This document shows positions 1 to 12,450 of a DNA stretch of 64,000 nucleotides, piece by piece. The notes under the pieces are model-generated. The model made no database searches. It was not told the DNA's origin and saw only the letters and a program-made list of their open reading frames with translations. A program made the position numbers and the translations under genes. Each line of letters starts with the position of its first letter. The first letter of the stretch is position 1. The stretch is from NCBI RefSeq assembly GCF_008831285.2, contig NC_045142.1, positions 26,611,876 through 26,675,875 of the forward strand, in the 5' to 3' direction. Origin of the DNA: Nymphaea colorata (lineage: Eukaryota; Streptophyta; Magnoliopsida; Nymphaeales; Nymphaeaceae).

Positions 1-1777
1 TATTATACGCGTTTTTTTTCAAAAAAACGCGTCTTTTGTTACAATGGATGAAAGTAAACCCTCTTTCAATAGAGGAAATTTTATCGAGATATTGAAATCG
101 TTTGCAAAGATTAGTAACCAAATTGATAAAGTTGTATTGAAGAATGCTCCAGAGAATAACAAGCTGACATCTCCCGATATACAAAAAGATATTGCAAGAG
201 CATGTGCAATAGAAACTACAAATGCTATTATGAAGGAGCTTGGAGGTACTTTTTTTTCCTATTGCTTGATGATTCTCGAGATATATTGACTAAAAAACAA
301 ATGGCTATTATATTACGATTTGTTAATGAAGATAGTCAAGTAGTTGAGCGACTTTTTGCCTTTGTACATGTTTTTGAGACAAGTGTCATATCATTAAAAG
401 CAGCGGTAGAAAAAACATTTTGCAAGCATGGATTGAGCATAGTAAGTTTGCGTTGACAAGGTTATGATGAAGCAAGCAATATGAAAATAACATTTAATAG
501 ACTAAAGACTCTGACATTAAATGAGAATGAGTCTGCATATTATATTTATTGTTTTGCACATCAACTCCAATTGGCACTAGTTGTTGTTGCTGAACATCAT
601 CCAATAACTGGGCTCTTTTTTGGAATATTATCTAGATTGTCAAAATTTTTCTCTACTTCTTGCAAAAGGACTGAGCTTATTCAGGAAGCAGAATGCATAA
701 GAATTGATGAAGCACTTGAGTTAAGTGAACTTCAAATAGGACGAGAACTAAATCAAGACATGAGTCTCAAACGACCTGGTGATACTCGTTGGAGTTCTCA
801 TTATAATGCTTTAGTCAATTTAGTCAACATGTATCCTTCTATGATTAAGGCATTAGATTTTATTGCCGAAAATATAAGTAAAGGAAAATAGGAGGCACTT
901 GAATTGATACATACATTGCAAAATTTTGAATTTATATTTGGCTTGCATTTGATGTATAAAGTTTTATGGATAATTGACACACTTTCACAAGCAATTCAAT
1001 GAAAAGATCAAGATATTGTAAATGCTATGAATTTAGTTATTGTATCAAAAACATGCCTTCAAGATTTGAGAGATAATGGTTGGGACTCTTTTATGAGTGA
1101 AATTTCTATATTTTGCAATAAATTTGATATATCTGACTATCTATGCCTAGTTCAGAGATCTATACACTTCAAAAACAACCCAGACATATACATGAAAGGA
1201 TTACATTTTTTTTATCATTATCGTGTTGAAGTATTTTATGTTGTTATTGATATGCAACTTCAAGAGTTGAACAATCGTTTCAATGAGGCAAATACAAAGT
1301 TTCTTCTTTCAGTGGTATGTTTAAGTCGAAATAATAACGTTTATGCTTTTGACAAACATAAGTTGATTCGTCTTGCCGAGTTCTATCCTAAAGACTTCAA
1401 TGGAGCAGACTTCTATAGACTTGAAAGTCAATTAGATGTGTATGTTGAAGACATGAAAACCACTTAAGAGTTTTCAAATTTGCAATCTTTGACTGAGCTA
1501 TCTGAAATGATGGTAACAACTGGAAAACACATAACATTTCCTCTGGTGTATTTGTTAATTAAATTGGGCACTAACTTTACCAATTGCAACTGCAAGTGTT
1601 GAGAGAGCATTTTCAACGATGAACATTATCAAAACTGGGCTTGGTAACAAGATGGGAGATGAATAGGTTAATGATGTTTTAGACACTTGCATTGAGAGAA
1701 ACACATTTAACAGTATCAATGATGAAGAAATCATGCATCGTTTTCAAAATATGAAAGACAGACGAGGCTACATGTAA
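1..1777 (+). pseudogene. Decayed hAT-superfamily transposase (DUF4371 / zinc-finger-MYM-like), 5' truncated by the window
   Basis: Frame pieces at 44-289, 202-456, 481-891 and 1027-1467, plus a tail ending at the stop 1775-1777, read as successive parts of one protein. The order is that of plant zinc-finger-MYM-type-1-like transposases: the DUF4371 RNase-H-like core, with a CFAHQLQLAL motif near 553 and a GDTRWSSHY motif near 780, then a C-terminal hAT dimerisation segment (ATASVERAFS-like, about 1590-1620). It is broken by a frameshift at the T-run near 250, by in-frame stops at 454-456, 889-891, about 1000 and 1465-1467, and by a further frame change near 1560. It cannot be translated as one protein. 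The N-terminal zinc finger is absent or lies upstream. Family assignment rests on motif recognition, not on a search. Confidence 0.85.
7..32. repeat. 26-bp near-perfect palindrome at the window edge
   Basis: An ACGCG core followed by eight T, one C and seven A, then CGCGT, makes an inverted repeat with almost no loop. It lies just upstream of the hAT remnant and could be part of that element or a separate small repeat. Similar poly(T)/poly(A) hairpins capped by CGC/GCG occur at 18420-18438 and, less perfectly, at 18508-18532. Confidence 0.6.
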
Positions 1778-2110
1778 TTTTGTTCATTACTACAGTTTTT
1801 TGACTTGCTTTTGAGGCCAATTCTAAATTTGTTTACAACTACAGTCATTTGATGTATTTTTTTATGCTAATTGTAAATTTGTTCATAACTATAGTCATTT
1901 AATTGACTTTTTTGATGTCATTGGCCAATTGTAATTTTGTCCATAACTATAATATGATTTGATTGTTGGGACCAATTGTAAGTTTGTTCATGACTATGAT
2001 TATTTTGTTTTATGTTTAAAATAACATATATTTTAATTTGAAAACATTTCCACATACTATGTACTAGTGCCCCACAGCCAAAAATTTTTGGCTCGGCCAC
2101 TGCCCGTAAC
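1778..2110 (+). mobile_element. 3' non-coding tail of the hAT element
   Basis: AT-rich sequence follows the transposase stop, with a phrase (CAATTGTAA-TTTGT-CATAACTA-like) repeated about four times between 1800 and 2000. It ends in a GGCTCGGCCACTGCC phrase at about 2090-2105, a kind of end often seen on this plant hAT group. I did not find the matching 5' terminal inverted repeat because the element begins outside the window. Confidence 0.4.
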
Positions 2111-5100
2111 CCGATTCTTGAAACCGCCCCATACACTATTTGTTAAGATACCTTGCATTAGCTACCACATGGGTACCTCATGCAGGTTCCCTCCTTCCAC
2201 AACCTCAAGTCATTTTTTTATTTCATATGGTACATGCATGTCTACACATACTATGACCACAATCGTACATTAAAAGACTTACATGTAACTCTTATGGCAA
2301 TCATAACTCATATGTCCAATATAAAAATGAATGAGCAAGGCTAAAAATGGAGGAGCATGAGTGTGCCAAAGCCTCCATCTCCATCTTGTACCTCTACTCA
2401 CAAAACTTGGAGCAGCGGTTGGCAGCAAATTTCCTGTCTTCTCAAAGTAATAATGCATTCAATAAGATTTACAAGCTTCCTTTCACCATGACCGGTAACC
2501 TATAACAGTGGCTGATATGTTTACGAAAGATTTCCCTTCTGGAAACTTAATTTTTGTCTCCATTTGACCAACTTGACGGAGATAGGGAATCCATTATTGC
2601 AGGAGATATTCGACATCTGCAATGGCTGCTTGTGAATTGATAAAGAAGAAAACTCTAGTTCTTTGATCTTTTAAAGAGTAAGCAGCAATAAGCACGGCAG
2701 ATGTTCTATCGATTGCTAGAAATAGATGTGGCTGAGTAACCAATAGAGACATAAGAATTACGACAGAGATTTCAATGACAGAAGTAATGAAGAAGATGAA
2801 GGACCAAAACGATGTAATAATATGTTGCAAATCCGATAATACAGAAGGATGAAAAGATCTATTAGGCTCAGCAAAAATCATTTTAAGAGGGCAAAGACGG
2901 CAATTACTAGAAAGAGAGATGCGCACCATAATTCAAAACCAGTTCATTTAATTAATCAGTGCAAGACAACCAAGAGACTGGAGCAGATGCAGAAAGAGAA
3001 GCTTCAATGAAGACTAAATTGGGACAAACAGAAAGATGAAAAGGATGGATTGGGGCATAATGGTGTAGGGAAAGAATCAGAGACTTACAAGACACACATT
3101 AGATTGAAATAATGCCCAAAGAACCAACTGAAGGATGAACTAGCCACAAAAAGCACACATTAGATTCGCACCATTAAAATTGTAAACGTGCAAGCAACAT
3201 CCACAAACTACACATTCATACGGTGGCAACTTGAAAAACGAAAACGATTTTACGTGAGATTTTTAATCTTAAGTCGTATTGGCTTGCTTGTACCAGAAGA
3301 ATCCGGTCAAGATATCTTAGGCTTGTTGGTGAAGCCTGCGAGTGTCCTAATTGTGTGGAGCCCAAGCCCTATTTTCATTACCAAAACTAGTTAGTGGGTA
3401 GAAAAGCACGACTCAGGAAAACAGAGGATGCAGTGGAGGCTGAAATCGTTGAGATCTATTGTTGCTTACTCACCAGAGATTGATGCAAATGTCAATAGGA
3501 GATAAGATCAAGCAACACGCCTCCATCCAGGAAGAGAGAAATAATCAAATGACCGCGGAGGAGGAGACACACGTACGAAGGAGGAGAGGAACCAAAATCC
3601 GCTGGAAAGGCCGATAGAGATGGAAGTTGGGCAAAGCAACTCGCTGTTGAGAGGAGACGAAGGTCATAAAGGTTGATGGAGATGAACGCTGCCGGAGAAG
3701 ATGAAGCGCTGAAAAAAGATGAAACCTAAACATAAGAATTCGAATCGACAAGCTCGACGAGAAATCCATAAAATAAACCATTCACGGTTAAAATAAAGAG
3801 AATTGCAAAAACGATACACAATTAATTTTTCCCTGTCAAAACTCGCAAACAAGAAGAAATACAATTGGAAGGGCTTTTTACCCTCGATAACCATCAGAAA
3901 CCACAGATTAGTTGTAACCAAGATAGCCAACCAAGAAACCAACAAAACTAATAATGTTACTACTTCATCCAGAGATTCAACCATGATGCTCCGATGCCAG
4001 TGATCAGATGAAACTGAAAAAGGTAAGCAACTTACTGAAACAAACAGAAGCAAATAGGCAGAGCATTCTACAACGTGAAAGAATTAAAAGGAAATCAAGA
4101 AATGTCGATCGATTGATCTATAGATTACTTTTACCGAATGAAAGGGAGGGTTGCTTCTGAGAACTCTCCCTCGATCTCTTCCCCGGAAAATGAGCGGGAA
4201 GAGACTTGCAGTGTCCCGTCTTGTCCATTTATATTTCCCCGCGGGTTGCTCGATTACAAAACTACCCCTCGTTTTCAAATTTAAGACCGGGTTTCCGACA
4301 AATGAAAGTCGGTATGGACGCGGTTCCACTAATCCGAACCGAATGTAAATCAGAACTAGGGATCTCAAGATGTATCTTTAATTGTATCATTGTATGTTCA
4401 CATGCTTAGATTTGAATACGAACAAACAAAATTTATATCAGAGTCCGCATCCGAAATCGGATTTCACAATCTGAACTCGAGCTGGATCCATTTTTTACAT
4501 TCATAACTGAATCTATATATGAATCCAAAATCTGATTTCACAATCGATTGATTCAAGTTTTACATTCATATTGAGTCCTAAATCCAAATTCACAATTTGA
4601 ATGTGAATATAAAATTTGATTTCATAATATGAAATCCGATTTTACAATTTGAATCAAATTTAAATCTAATTTTTAGATTCATATCCAAATCTGAGTTTCC
4701 AACCGAATTGGACCAAATTTCAAAATATAAGAGCACTATATACAATATTTTTATTTAAAACTAAATCTAATTTGAGTTCGAATATGATAATATATATATA
4801 TATATATATATATATTAATCTCCAAATTCTATCAGTGAATATGTTTTAAGATTTCTTATATGAATAATTGCACTTGGGTCTAAATAACTTAGTTGTTCAC
4901 CTAGCACCTTAATTTTAATTTGTTTCCACTTATGCAACAAACTTGACATTCAAAAACTCGAATTGATTGGCGGGCGACGGCGACGACGTCTGGCGACCCA
5001 CGGTGATGTCCAGTGGTATCGGGCGGCAACCGGCGATAGACAAGTTTTCAGTTTTTGTTTTATTTTCGATATTAAAAGTTAGTGTTTCGTTGATTTGGGG

Positions 5101-5851
5101 GGTTTCATGTTATTGATTTGGGTTTTTTTTTTATTTAAAATATATTCTTTGAATGTGTAGCTTGTCATCGTTTTCATTGCTGCCATTTGTTTCAATTAAA
5201 CCTAGATTTGCAACGAGATGAAGAACGACATCATTGTAAAAATTAACAGGATTTCACGCAAGTACTTCCCAGCAAAAGAGAAGTCCATGTGAGAAGAAGT
5301 TGAAAACATTAGTTATGAGAACACAGTAAAAGGTTTGACTCTTTAGTCAAGCTTCTCCCAAGGAGAATCCCTCCAAAACAAACGATGAGCAGTTTTTGTT
5401 TGAGACTTTGTTATGACATTGAGATTGTAAGATTAAACTAGTAGATTTAGTTTAATGTATTTTTTTGTTTTATTATTTTTTTAAATATAAAATTAATTGT
5501 ATTTATTTATTTAAAAAATTAAAATTACCGTGTCCGCACCCGTATCTCTCTGTACCCATGTGACAGAAACCGTCGAAAGAGAAAAATGGAAGACCTCGAG
5601 CCTATGCCTGGTGCGGGTCAAGAGCCGTGAGCTGCGGTCGCACGAAAAAAAATCCTTCCTCCGTTCCCCTGTCGCATGGTCTATCAACGCCATTGTCACG
5701 TTTGACGGTGCGCCCGGAGCTGGTGGTGGATATAAGATGGGTCCTGCTTTCTTCTCATGCATCGTTCACTTGAACTCTGAAAGACTGCAAGCTCAGGCAA
5801 ACGGCGGCGGGTGCTACTGATGATTCGTTTTTTGGTCGGCGTCAAAAGGTG
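2111..5851. other. Intergenic, no recognised gene
   Basis: Several small open frames occur, for example 2594-2929 and 3664-4053 on the minus strand. Both are hydrophobic, but neither shows a family I know or a convincing splice structure. A phrase near 2500-2545 (+), ADMFTK followed by a phenylalanine/serine-rich stretch, resembles the tail of a copia polyprotein and may be a retrotransposon scrap. Around 4430-4740 the DNA is a degenerate AT-rich array of phrases resembling AATCNGATTTCACAATTTGAAT. A TA microsatellite lies at 4791-4815. The last 300 bp before the Ppx/GppA gene are GC-richer and probably hold its promoter and 5' UTR. Confidence 0.5.
4791..4815. repeat. (TA)n microsatellite
   Basis: An uninterrupted alternating T/A run of about 25 bp in an AT-rich spacer. 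Confidence 0.9.
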
Positions 5852-8800
5852 ATGAACTCTCTGACTGTTATCAATGCAGATTCCGCAAAGCTTCTTGCTG
5901 CGGTGGACATGGGTACCAACTCTTTCAAGATGGTGGTCGTTAAAGCGGAGCCTGACGGCAAGTTCTTGCCCGTCCATCGTCATAAGGAGAGGGTTCGACT
6001 CGGCAATGCCGAAATCGGGCCTGAGTTGCAAAAGAGAACTATCAATTCCTTGAAGAACTTCTTGAAGATTGCTGGGCACCACGGGGCAGAAGTCAAGGTC
6101 GTGGCTACTTCGGCTGTAAGGGATGCCAAGAACAAGAGGGAGTTGTTGGTTAGAATAGAGCAGGAAACCGGTGTAGATGTCCGTGTGTTGTCTGGGGAGG
6201 AAGAAGCCCAGTTGACATATTTTGGGGTTCTTCAGTTTCTTCCTGTCTACGATAGAACTGTTTTAGTTGTAGATATCGGTGGCGGGTCCACTGAATTTTT
6301 AATTGGGAAACAGGGGAAGGCTTTTTTTGCCACTTCTCTTAAGCTCGGGCATGTTGTTCTAACGGAATTGTTTGTTAAGAATGGAGAAATCGAGAGTATG
6401 CGGCAATATATACGATCAACGATTGCAAAATCTGGATTGATAGAGAGAGTTGATGAAATTAAGTTTGAGATTGCGGTAGGTGCATCCGGGACTATTAGAT
6501 CGATCAGGAACGCTGTGAGGAAATCGGTTGCTGCTCCTGGGTGGGAGGGTTCGAGAAACTGGAGGTTCAGTGCGGTTGAATTGAGAGAGTTAGTGGAAAA
6601 GTTGTTGGTTTTGGGTGGTGACGGAATACAAACCAGCAATCCTGGATTCTCATGGAGAAGGTCCGAGTTCATTCTTGCTGGTTCACTTATCTTGTTGGAG
6701 ATATTTGAACTTCTTAAGATCGATGAGATGGAAGTTTCGGAGTTTGCACTCGGAGAAGGCGTCATTGCGGAGACCTTGGGGACAGCTTGTAAGAACTATG
6801 ATGTCAATGCTAATATCAGGTGGAATTCTGTCGCTCGATTAGCAACAAGAAGTTACGATAAAAAGCGGATGACACGTTCAGTGCAATCTGCAGAAATAGC
6901 AAAAGTAACTCCCTCTTTTTTTTTTTTAATTATGACTGTTGTGTTATGGTGCAACGCAACTTTGTAAGGCGTGCATTTCTACTGTTCATCATTGACAAAC
7001 CATATTGTAAGACATAACTGGATCAGGTAGTACGAGTGGAAGATTTTTTTTTTCTTAAAACAGATTCATATGATTTCAGACGATTGTATTATGTCATATC
7101 AGCAGGTCAGGTTAGGTTTGATTTGTAAGGATTGGAAGATTTCCTCGTAATAGCAAGTTGATAGAGTTGGCTGCATGAATTGGAGTAACTGTTAGTCTCA
7201 TTATTCAACCAAGCTACTCATCAAAGTGCTTAGTTGCTCGGCTAAGTCATCATTTACGCCGGGTCCAAATATCTAGCAATTTATTCATTTCAGGCGTTGA
7301 CAATCATCTTGCATTTCTATGTTTCCTTTGGCGATGGCTCGTATGCTCATGTAGCCTAATCACCATTTTGTCCCATTTATATTAATGACTTTTCCTGGAA
7401 ATGCTTCTGCTGTCACCTTGACATAATTGTTGCAGTATTCTCTAATTTAGTTTTTTAATGTTATTATTGCAACAAAATTTGAGTTTGTACCAATCAAGTC
7501 ATGGTGACCTTCCCTTATTAATTATTGTTAATGCTTACTATGCAGCAGTTAAAGGCTTCTCATTCCATTTTCTGGGTATCTTTGCTCTAGGAAATTTTTG
7601 AAGGTATGAGAAATTGCAGTCACATTCACAAAGTTGATTTGCTCCAGGATAAGAAGAATCTTGAATATCTAGAAGCTGCGGTCCTCCTTCATGCTACTGG
7701 ACTTCTTGTTGGACAGAAAGGCTATCATAGACATTCATACCACATTATAAAAGTACCTCTTTTGTTATAAATTCGTTTCTTTATCTTGTCAGTTCCATCA
7801 ATTTTTTCAGTGGTTCTGCATCCTATGTCTTGCTCTTTTATCTTCCACATTGTTTTTCTGCTGTATATGCCATTATCTTATGCATTTATTTACAGCACAC
7901 TTTTCAGTATATCTTTAAATATGCCTAGTGTTGGTAGTTTTGGCAACAACAACTTTCTTCTTTTTTTTTTCAGTGGTTCTGCATCATAGCTCTTGCTTTT
8001 TTGTCTTCTACATTGTTTTTCTGCGTATAAGCCATTATCCTATGCATTTGTTTACTGCACACTTTTCAGTATATCTTTGATTATGCCTAGTGTTGGTAGT
8101 TTTTGTTACAACAACTTTCTTTTTATGATCATAGGTTGTAATCATTTTAAATGTGTTTAATTGATGAATTCATCAAACTTGGAGCATTTGATTTAACATT
8201 GATTTGATACTTATGCTGTTTAGGTTTCATAAAAATGGCTATGATTTATTTGGTGAGATTTTGTTTTACCTCTATTGCAATGGTCTTTATTTGTCTATGT
8301 GATTGTGTTTTGCTGATGGTGATATTTGTTCTAATTTAGTGGGTCTTGTGAACTGCTCGTAGATTCATGCTTACCTCAGTTCTTGGTGGTAGTTTTTCTT
8401 GCTTATTTGTTGAAAATCTTAAACAATCTTAGACATGACCAGCAGAATGAATGCAGTTTGATATGAAAGTATGGCAAAAATTTTTGTCTCAAATTGTCCC
8501 TTTTCCATCTTTAATATGTAACCTTTACCTCGTACAATTGATTAAGTGGTAGCCAGGCCGGGAGAACAAAAGAAGAACCATTCATTGATGTGGAAGGAAC
8601 ATGTCAGTACCCCACGTATTAGACACTTGATTTCCATTTACTTGCAAACTTAGTTCTTCTGATATGGTTAGATGTTGTGCATTATTGTTCTCATGCTGAT
8701 TCTATGCCAGAAGAATTGGTGATGACCACTGATTGTTGCTTCTGGAGGTCTTTAAGCTTAATCTTGGCAAATTTATCTCCTTGTTTTAATTTTGGTTTTC

Positions 8801-11171
8801 CTTATACTGTATTGCACTTCGTTATCCAATTTAGATTGCTAAGTGAAGTTTTTTCATGTCAATTTCACTCTCAACTATGTGCTATAAGCTTTGGTCATAT
8901 GTGTTTGTAGCAGAACATTATAAATAAGAAAGTACTGGTTCGACATTAAACGGAAATATTTTGGCACTTCATACATTAATCCTTCCTTCACTATCTTAGA
9001 TACGATGTGCATATTTCCATACTTGAAAGTGAGCATGTCTGAACCTGTATTCATGTGGCAATCCAGCACCAGGATTTATACATAAACTGGTAATATCACT
9101 AATTATATTTTCTGATTCCCCCAGAATTGTGATCATCTTCAAGGTTTTGATCCTATGGAGATAGAGGTACATTTCTGCATTTTGCATTAGTTGACAATTA
9201 TTACAGACTAGTTCTAAACTACTTACGCAATACTGCCTCTCGTTTTTTTCTTGGTGATGTAAAAAGAACGTATGGCTCTCTTATGAACTTGTTCAAAAGA
9301 TTCTGATTTTCATAAATTTTACAGATAATTGCTTCGGTAGTGAGGTATCACAGAAAATGGTTTCCAGGATTCAAAGATGTTAATGTCCATAGGCTTCCCA
9401 GGTCTGTTTTCCTTCTGTTTGTGTTGTGTGGTTCTCATATTTTATGACTTTGTTTTTTTATGGAAAGGTGAATTAGCTTTTGTTACTGCCAATAATACTT
9501 TGCAAACTTATGCTGTCACAGGACACCGTAAATTTTTAAAAAAATGAAAAAATAAGAGATAGTATGAAATGGAAAAAAGGGAGTAAGTTTGATGCTTTAA
9601 AGTAAAAGTAATGTTCAGATTTTAAAATGTTGTAATGTTGAAGATTCTGAAAATGTTGCAGGAATACTTAATATTTTGGATTTCAAAAATTTCAAAAATT
9701 CCTATTTTAAAATAATTGTGATCTCGAAATATGATCCCTGCTGGTAGCAACTGCTCACTTATCATGCCAGCTGATGTACCGCCACCTTTGGATCCTTATT
9801 TCCATGTAACTCGGACCCTTGGTGAAATCTCTGCAACTTTCCTGTTTTAATTCTCCATGCATTTGATCATCCGACATGACTTTGATTGTCATTATGATGG
9901 AATCTAAGTGTTGAAAACTTGAACCTATATATTTGACTTTTTTGTCCTTCTGATCTTCATTCAGCTCTCTCCAGGGCAAAGAATGTGAAGTATTCATACC
10001 ATTCAAGTGCTCTTTATGAGAATATCACACTGTTAGAACTTTGAAGCACACTTTTCTGAATTTATTTTATTGGTGCATTCCTTTCTTTTCTTTTTTTTAT
10101 GAGAATCAAGAGGACACAATTACCTAGCTTCTAATATCAATGGTTCCCGTAGGGTTAGGAGAGTGCTTGTTGATCATTTTTGTTGGCCTGATGTATTTGC
10201 TGATGAAGTAGGACTGCTGCATGTGCTGGATCTGGTTCGATGATTTTGTCAATTTCTAATGTACCAGATCTCATTCTTATCTGAACTCTAGTATATTTTC
10301 CTGCCCCGGATCCAGTCTGTTTGTAACCCAAATTTGGAATAGCATTGATATGAATGGCATTTTATCACAATGTCCAGATTAAGTTACTGAATCTGATAGG
10401 TATTTCCATCCCAGACAGGTGCAATGCAAGGTTAGAGCCCTTGCTGTTATGGCACGTGTTGCTATCGCCATTCAATGCTGTCAGTGCTTCAAAGATCTGG
10501 AAATAACTTGCACTGACGAGGGCTACAAGCTGGTAAGACTCCTGAGAAGTGAGCAATTGCAGTTCAGATCAAAATAACAACATCTCATTTTTTTATTCAA
10601 GAAAATGGATTAGTTTATAATTATTATTAAACTTGGTTCTCTTGTTCTATTTTGTATGATTTTCCTTTGTGTTTGTGAGAGAGGATGTCATGCTCAAAAA
10701 GTCACCTTTCGAATGTAATGCTTAAAAGTCACTTGGTTGAAATAGGCTATCTAGTTGCATGTGGTATTCAAATATCAGAACTGTACTAAATTGTGCCAGT
10801 TAACAAGTGCATTCATTTGTAAAAAGAAAAGAAGTAAATCAACCTTTACGTAAAGTTGAAGTTTATGGTTCCATTCATCTTATGGAATACATCTGGGGAT
10901 CTAAATGATTCCTATCAAATGCAAAATTTGTTTTGGAAACTTATTGGAGCCTATTATGGGAAACATAACGTTTGTCTCTGGCTCCATGGTATCACGTCTT
11001 GCTTATACTCAATTCTTATGGCTATGGCCTTCCCTTGGCATTAAATATTGTCATTAGGCAGCACTTGACTGGAACACATTAGGCTATTGGAACAGCCTTT
11101 CCGGGCACCCTCAGTTTTCTTTTCCTTTTGTTTTTTTATGCTATTCTCACAAGAACTGGATACTATCCTAC

Positions 11172-11211
<40 letters not shown>

Positions 11212-11767
11212 CCCGCAACCAAACATGGTTAAAGTTGCGAAGTTTGGCCAGCCTCGCCACTTTATTGCTGTCATAAGATCAACATAAATAGAAATCAATG
11301 AATCTCCGGTTCTTCAGATTGCCACATCATGAAACATGCATACCATCTAGGCATCTACATTTTGGAAGTCAAGGGTATCAATGGTTGTTGCCTTTTTATA
11401 TAAATTTGTGTTTCATGTAGTTGAGACCAGCCTACTCTTGTATCTTGGTGGCTATTTGGAGTAGGATCACACTGTTTTCCTCCACTTCTAAAAGTGTTTG
11501 CATAATCGTATGCAGGTTTTAAGAGTATCGATAGACCTAATTCAATCTCCCAGTTTGATGTCCGAAGTGCTTTCAACAGTTGAGAAGGATTTATGCCCAG
11601 AGTTGGAACTTTTCGGAGATGTAAGGTTACCTCAGTTGGAGTCCTAAGTGCTACCATATTCCTTGCTGATATGTCCTTTTCTCCGCAGGTCTTCAAACTT
11701 AAGATGGTGGTTACTGTCTCAGGTCTTCAAACTTAAGATGGTGGTTACTGTCTCTTGGAGTCTCTAG
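5852..11767 (+). CDS. Ppx/GppA-family exopolyphosphatase-like protein, 7 exons
   Basis: Members hydrolyse inorganic polyphosphate or pppGpp. Exons, read from GT/AG sites and frame continuity, are 5852-6904, 7591-7752, 9125-9166, 9325-9401, 10415-10532, 11516-11620, and a last exon from 11689 (stop 11734-11736) or 11723 (stop 11765-11767). This gives about 534 or 533 aa. Exon 1 alone encodes the ASKHA-fold ATPase-like region: AAVDMGTNSFKM (residues 16-27) for phosphate binding, ATSAVRDAKN (85-94), SGEEEAQL with the expected catalytic glutamate (about 116-118), VVDIGGGSTEF (139-149) and GASGTIRS. Exons 2-5 carry the HD-like C-terminal region (LLHATGLLVG, HRHSYHIIK, RYHRKW). An in-frame GTG lies just upstream, but the ATG at 5852 is preferred. 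I see no clear transit peptide, so a cytosolic or nuclear location is my inference. The biological substrate in plants is not shown by the sequence. Confidence 0.88.
7808..8124 (+). repeat. 163-bp imperfect tandem duplication in Ppx/GppA intron 2
   Basis: The stretch 7808-7970 is repeated at 7971-8124 with scattered substitutions and small indels. Both copies start with CAGTGGTTCTGCATC and run through TATGCCTAGTGTTGGTAGTT to CAACTTTCTT. The copies are diverged enough to be an old event. Confidence 0.85.
11172..11211. repeat. Compound (TG)n(AG)n microsatellite
   Basis: About ten TG units run directly into about ten AG units. It lies in intron 5 of the Ppx/GppA gene, about 300 bp before exon 6. 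Confidence 0.9.
11687..11754 (+). repeat. Exact 34-bp tandem duplication containing the last splice acceptor of the Ppx/GppA gene
   Basis: The 34 bp at 11687-11720 are repeated without a mismatch at 11721-11754. Each copy begins with AG, so the acceptor is duplicated together with the first ten codons of the exon. The first copy has the better pyrimidine tract (CTTTTCTCCGCAG). Confidence 0.95.
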
Positions 11768-12410
11768 CTAGCTGGAGGTTCTCCGTATTCTGGGCCTCGC
11801 AGGTAGTATTTTTTCTGTGAAGCAGTCAATGAAAGTATTCTTCGCATTGTTTGGAATGCACCCGCGACTGTGAAGAAGGCTCTGTTCTCCCCTGTGCATA
11901 AAGTTGAAGGCCATAGCTTCTTGTTCCCTTCTGGTTTTTTTTCGACTTTCTTGGTAATTTACTCGGGACACTGGGCGGAGGTACAATAAGCATGAGGCTG
12001 ATGACGATGGCCAGGAGATATTCATGCCTCTATATCGCATACTCCCTACTTCAATTTTCTATTCTTTCTCGAATCTTCATTAGCACAAGAAGTGTTAGGT
12101 TGCTTTTTGCTTTTCAGGAAACTGAATTCTGGTGCAGCCTTTCCTCTTGGTTTGATTACATAATAAATTGTCTGCTGCCATGTGCAGTCTTTCCTCACAA
12201 GCGGCTTTATGTCAGTTGTTTACACCTAAACGTCTGCAAAATGCAATGGAGAATGTGGAGATGACATCTCGGTTCCTATCTGGCTCGTAGCATCACACTG
12301 ACAGGGAAAGTCGTTTGAGGCATACAACAGGTTGGGAATCGGGTCAGAGGTGCACATTTCTATGGAGCATCAAGTGGCCTGCATTAATGATTTGTGGAAC
12401 AATATCTGGC

Positions 12411-12450
<40 letters not shown>

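Noticed and set aside
2594-4053. Hydrophobic minus-strand frames as a membrane-protein gene
   Set aside because: The frames at 2594-2929 and 3664-4053 could not be joined by sensible splice sites, and neither resembles a family I know.
6247-6765. 172-codon minus-strand frame
   Set aside because: It is a shadow of the Ppx/GppA exon 1 on the other strand.
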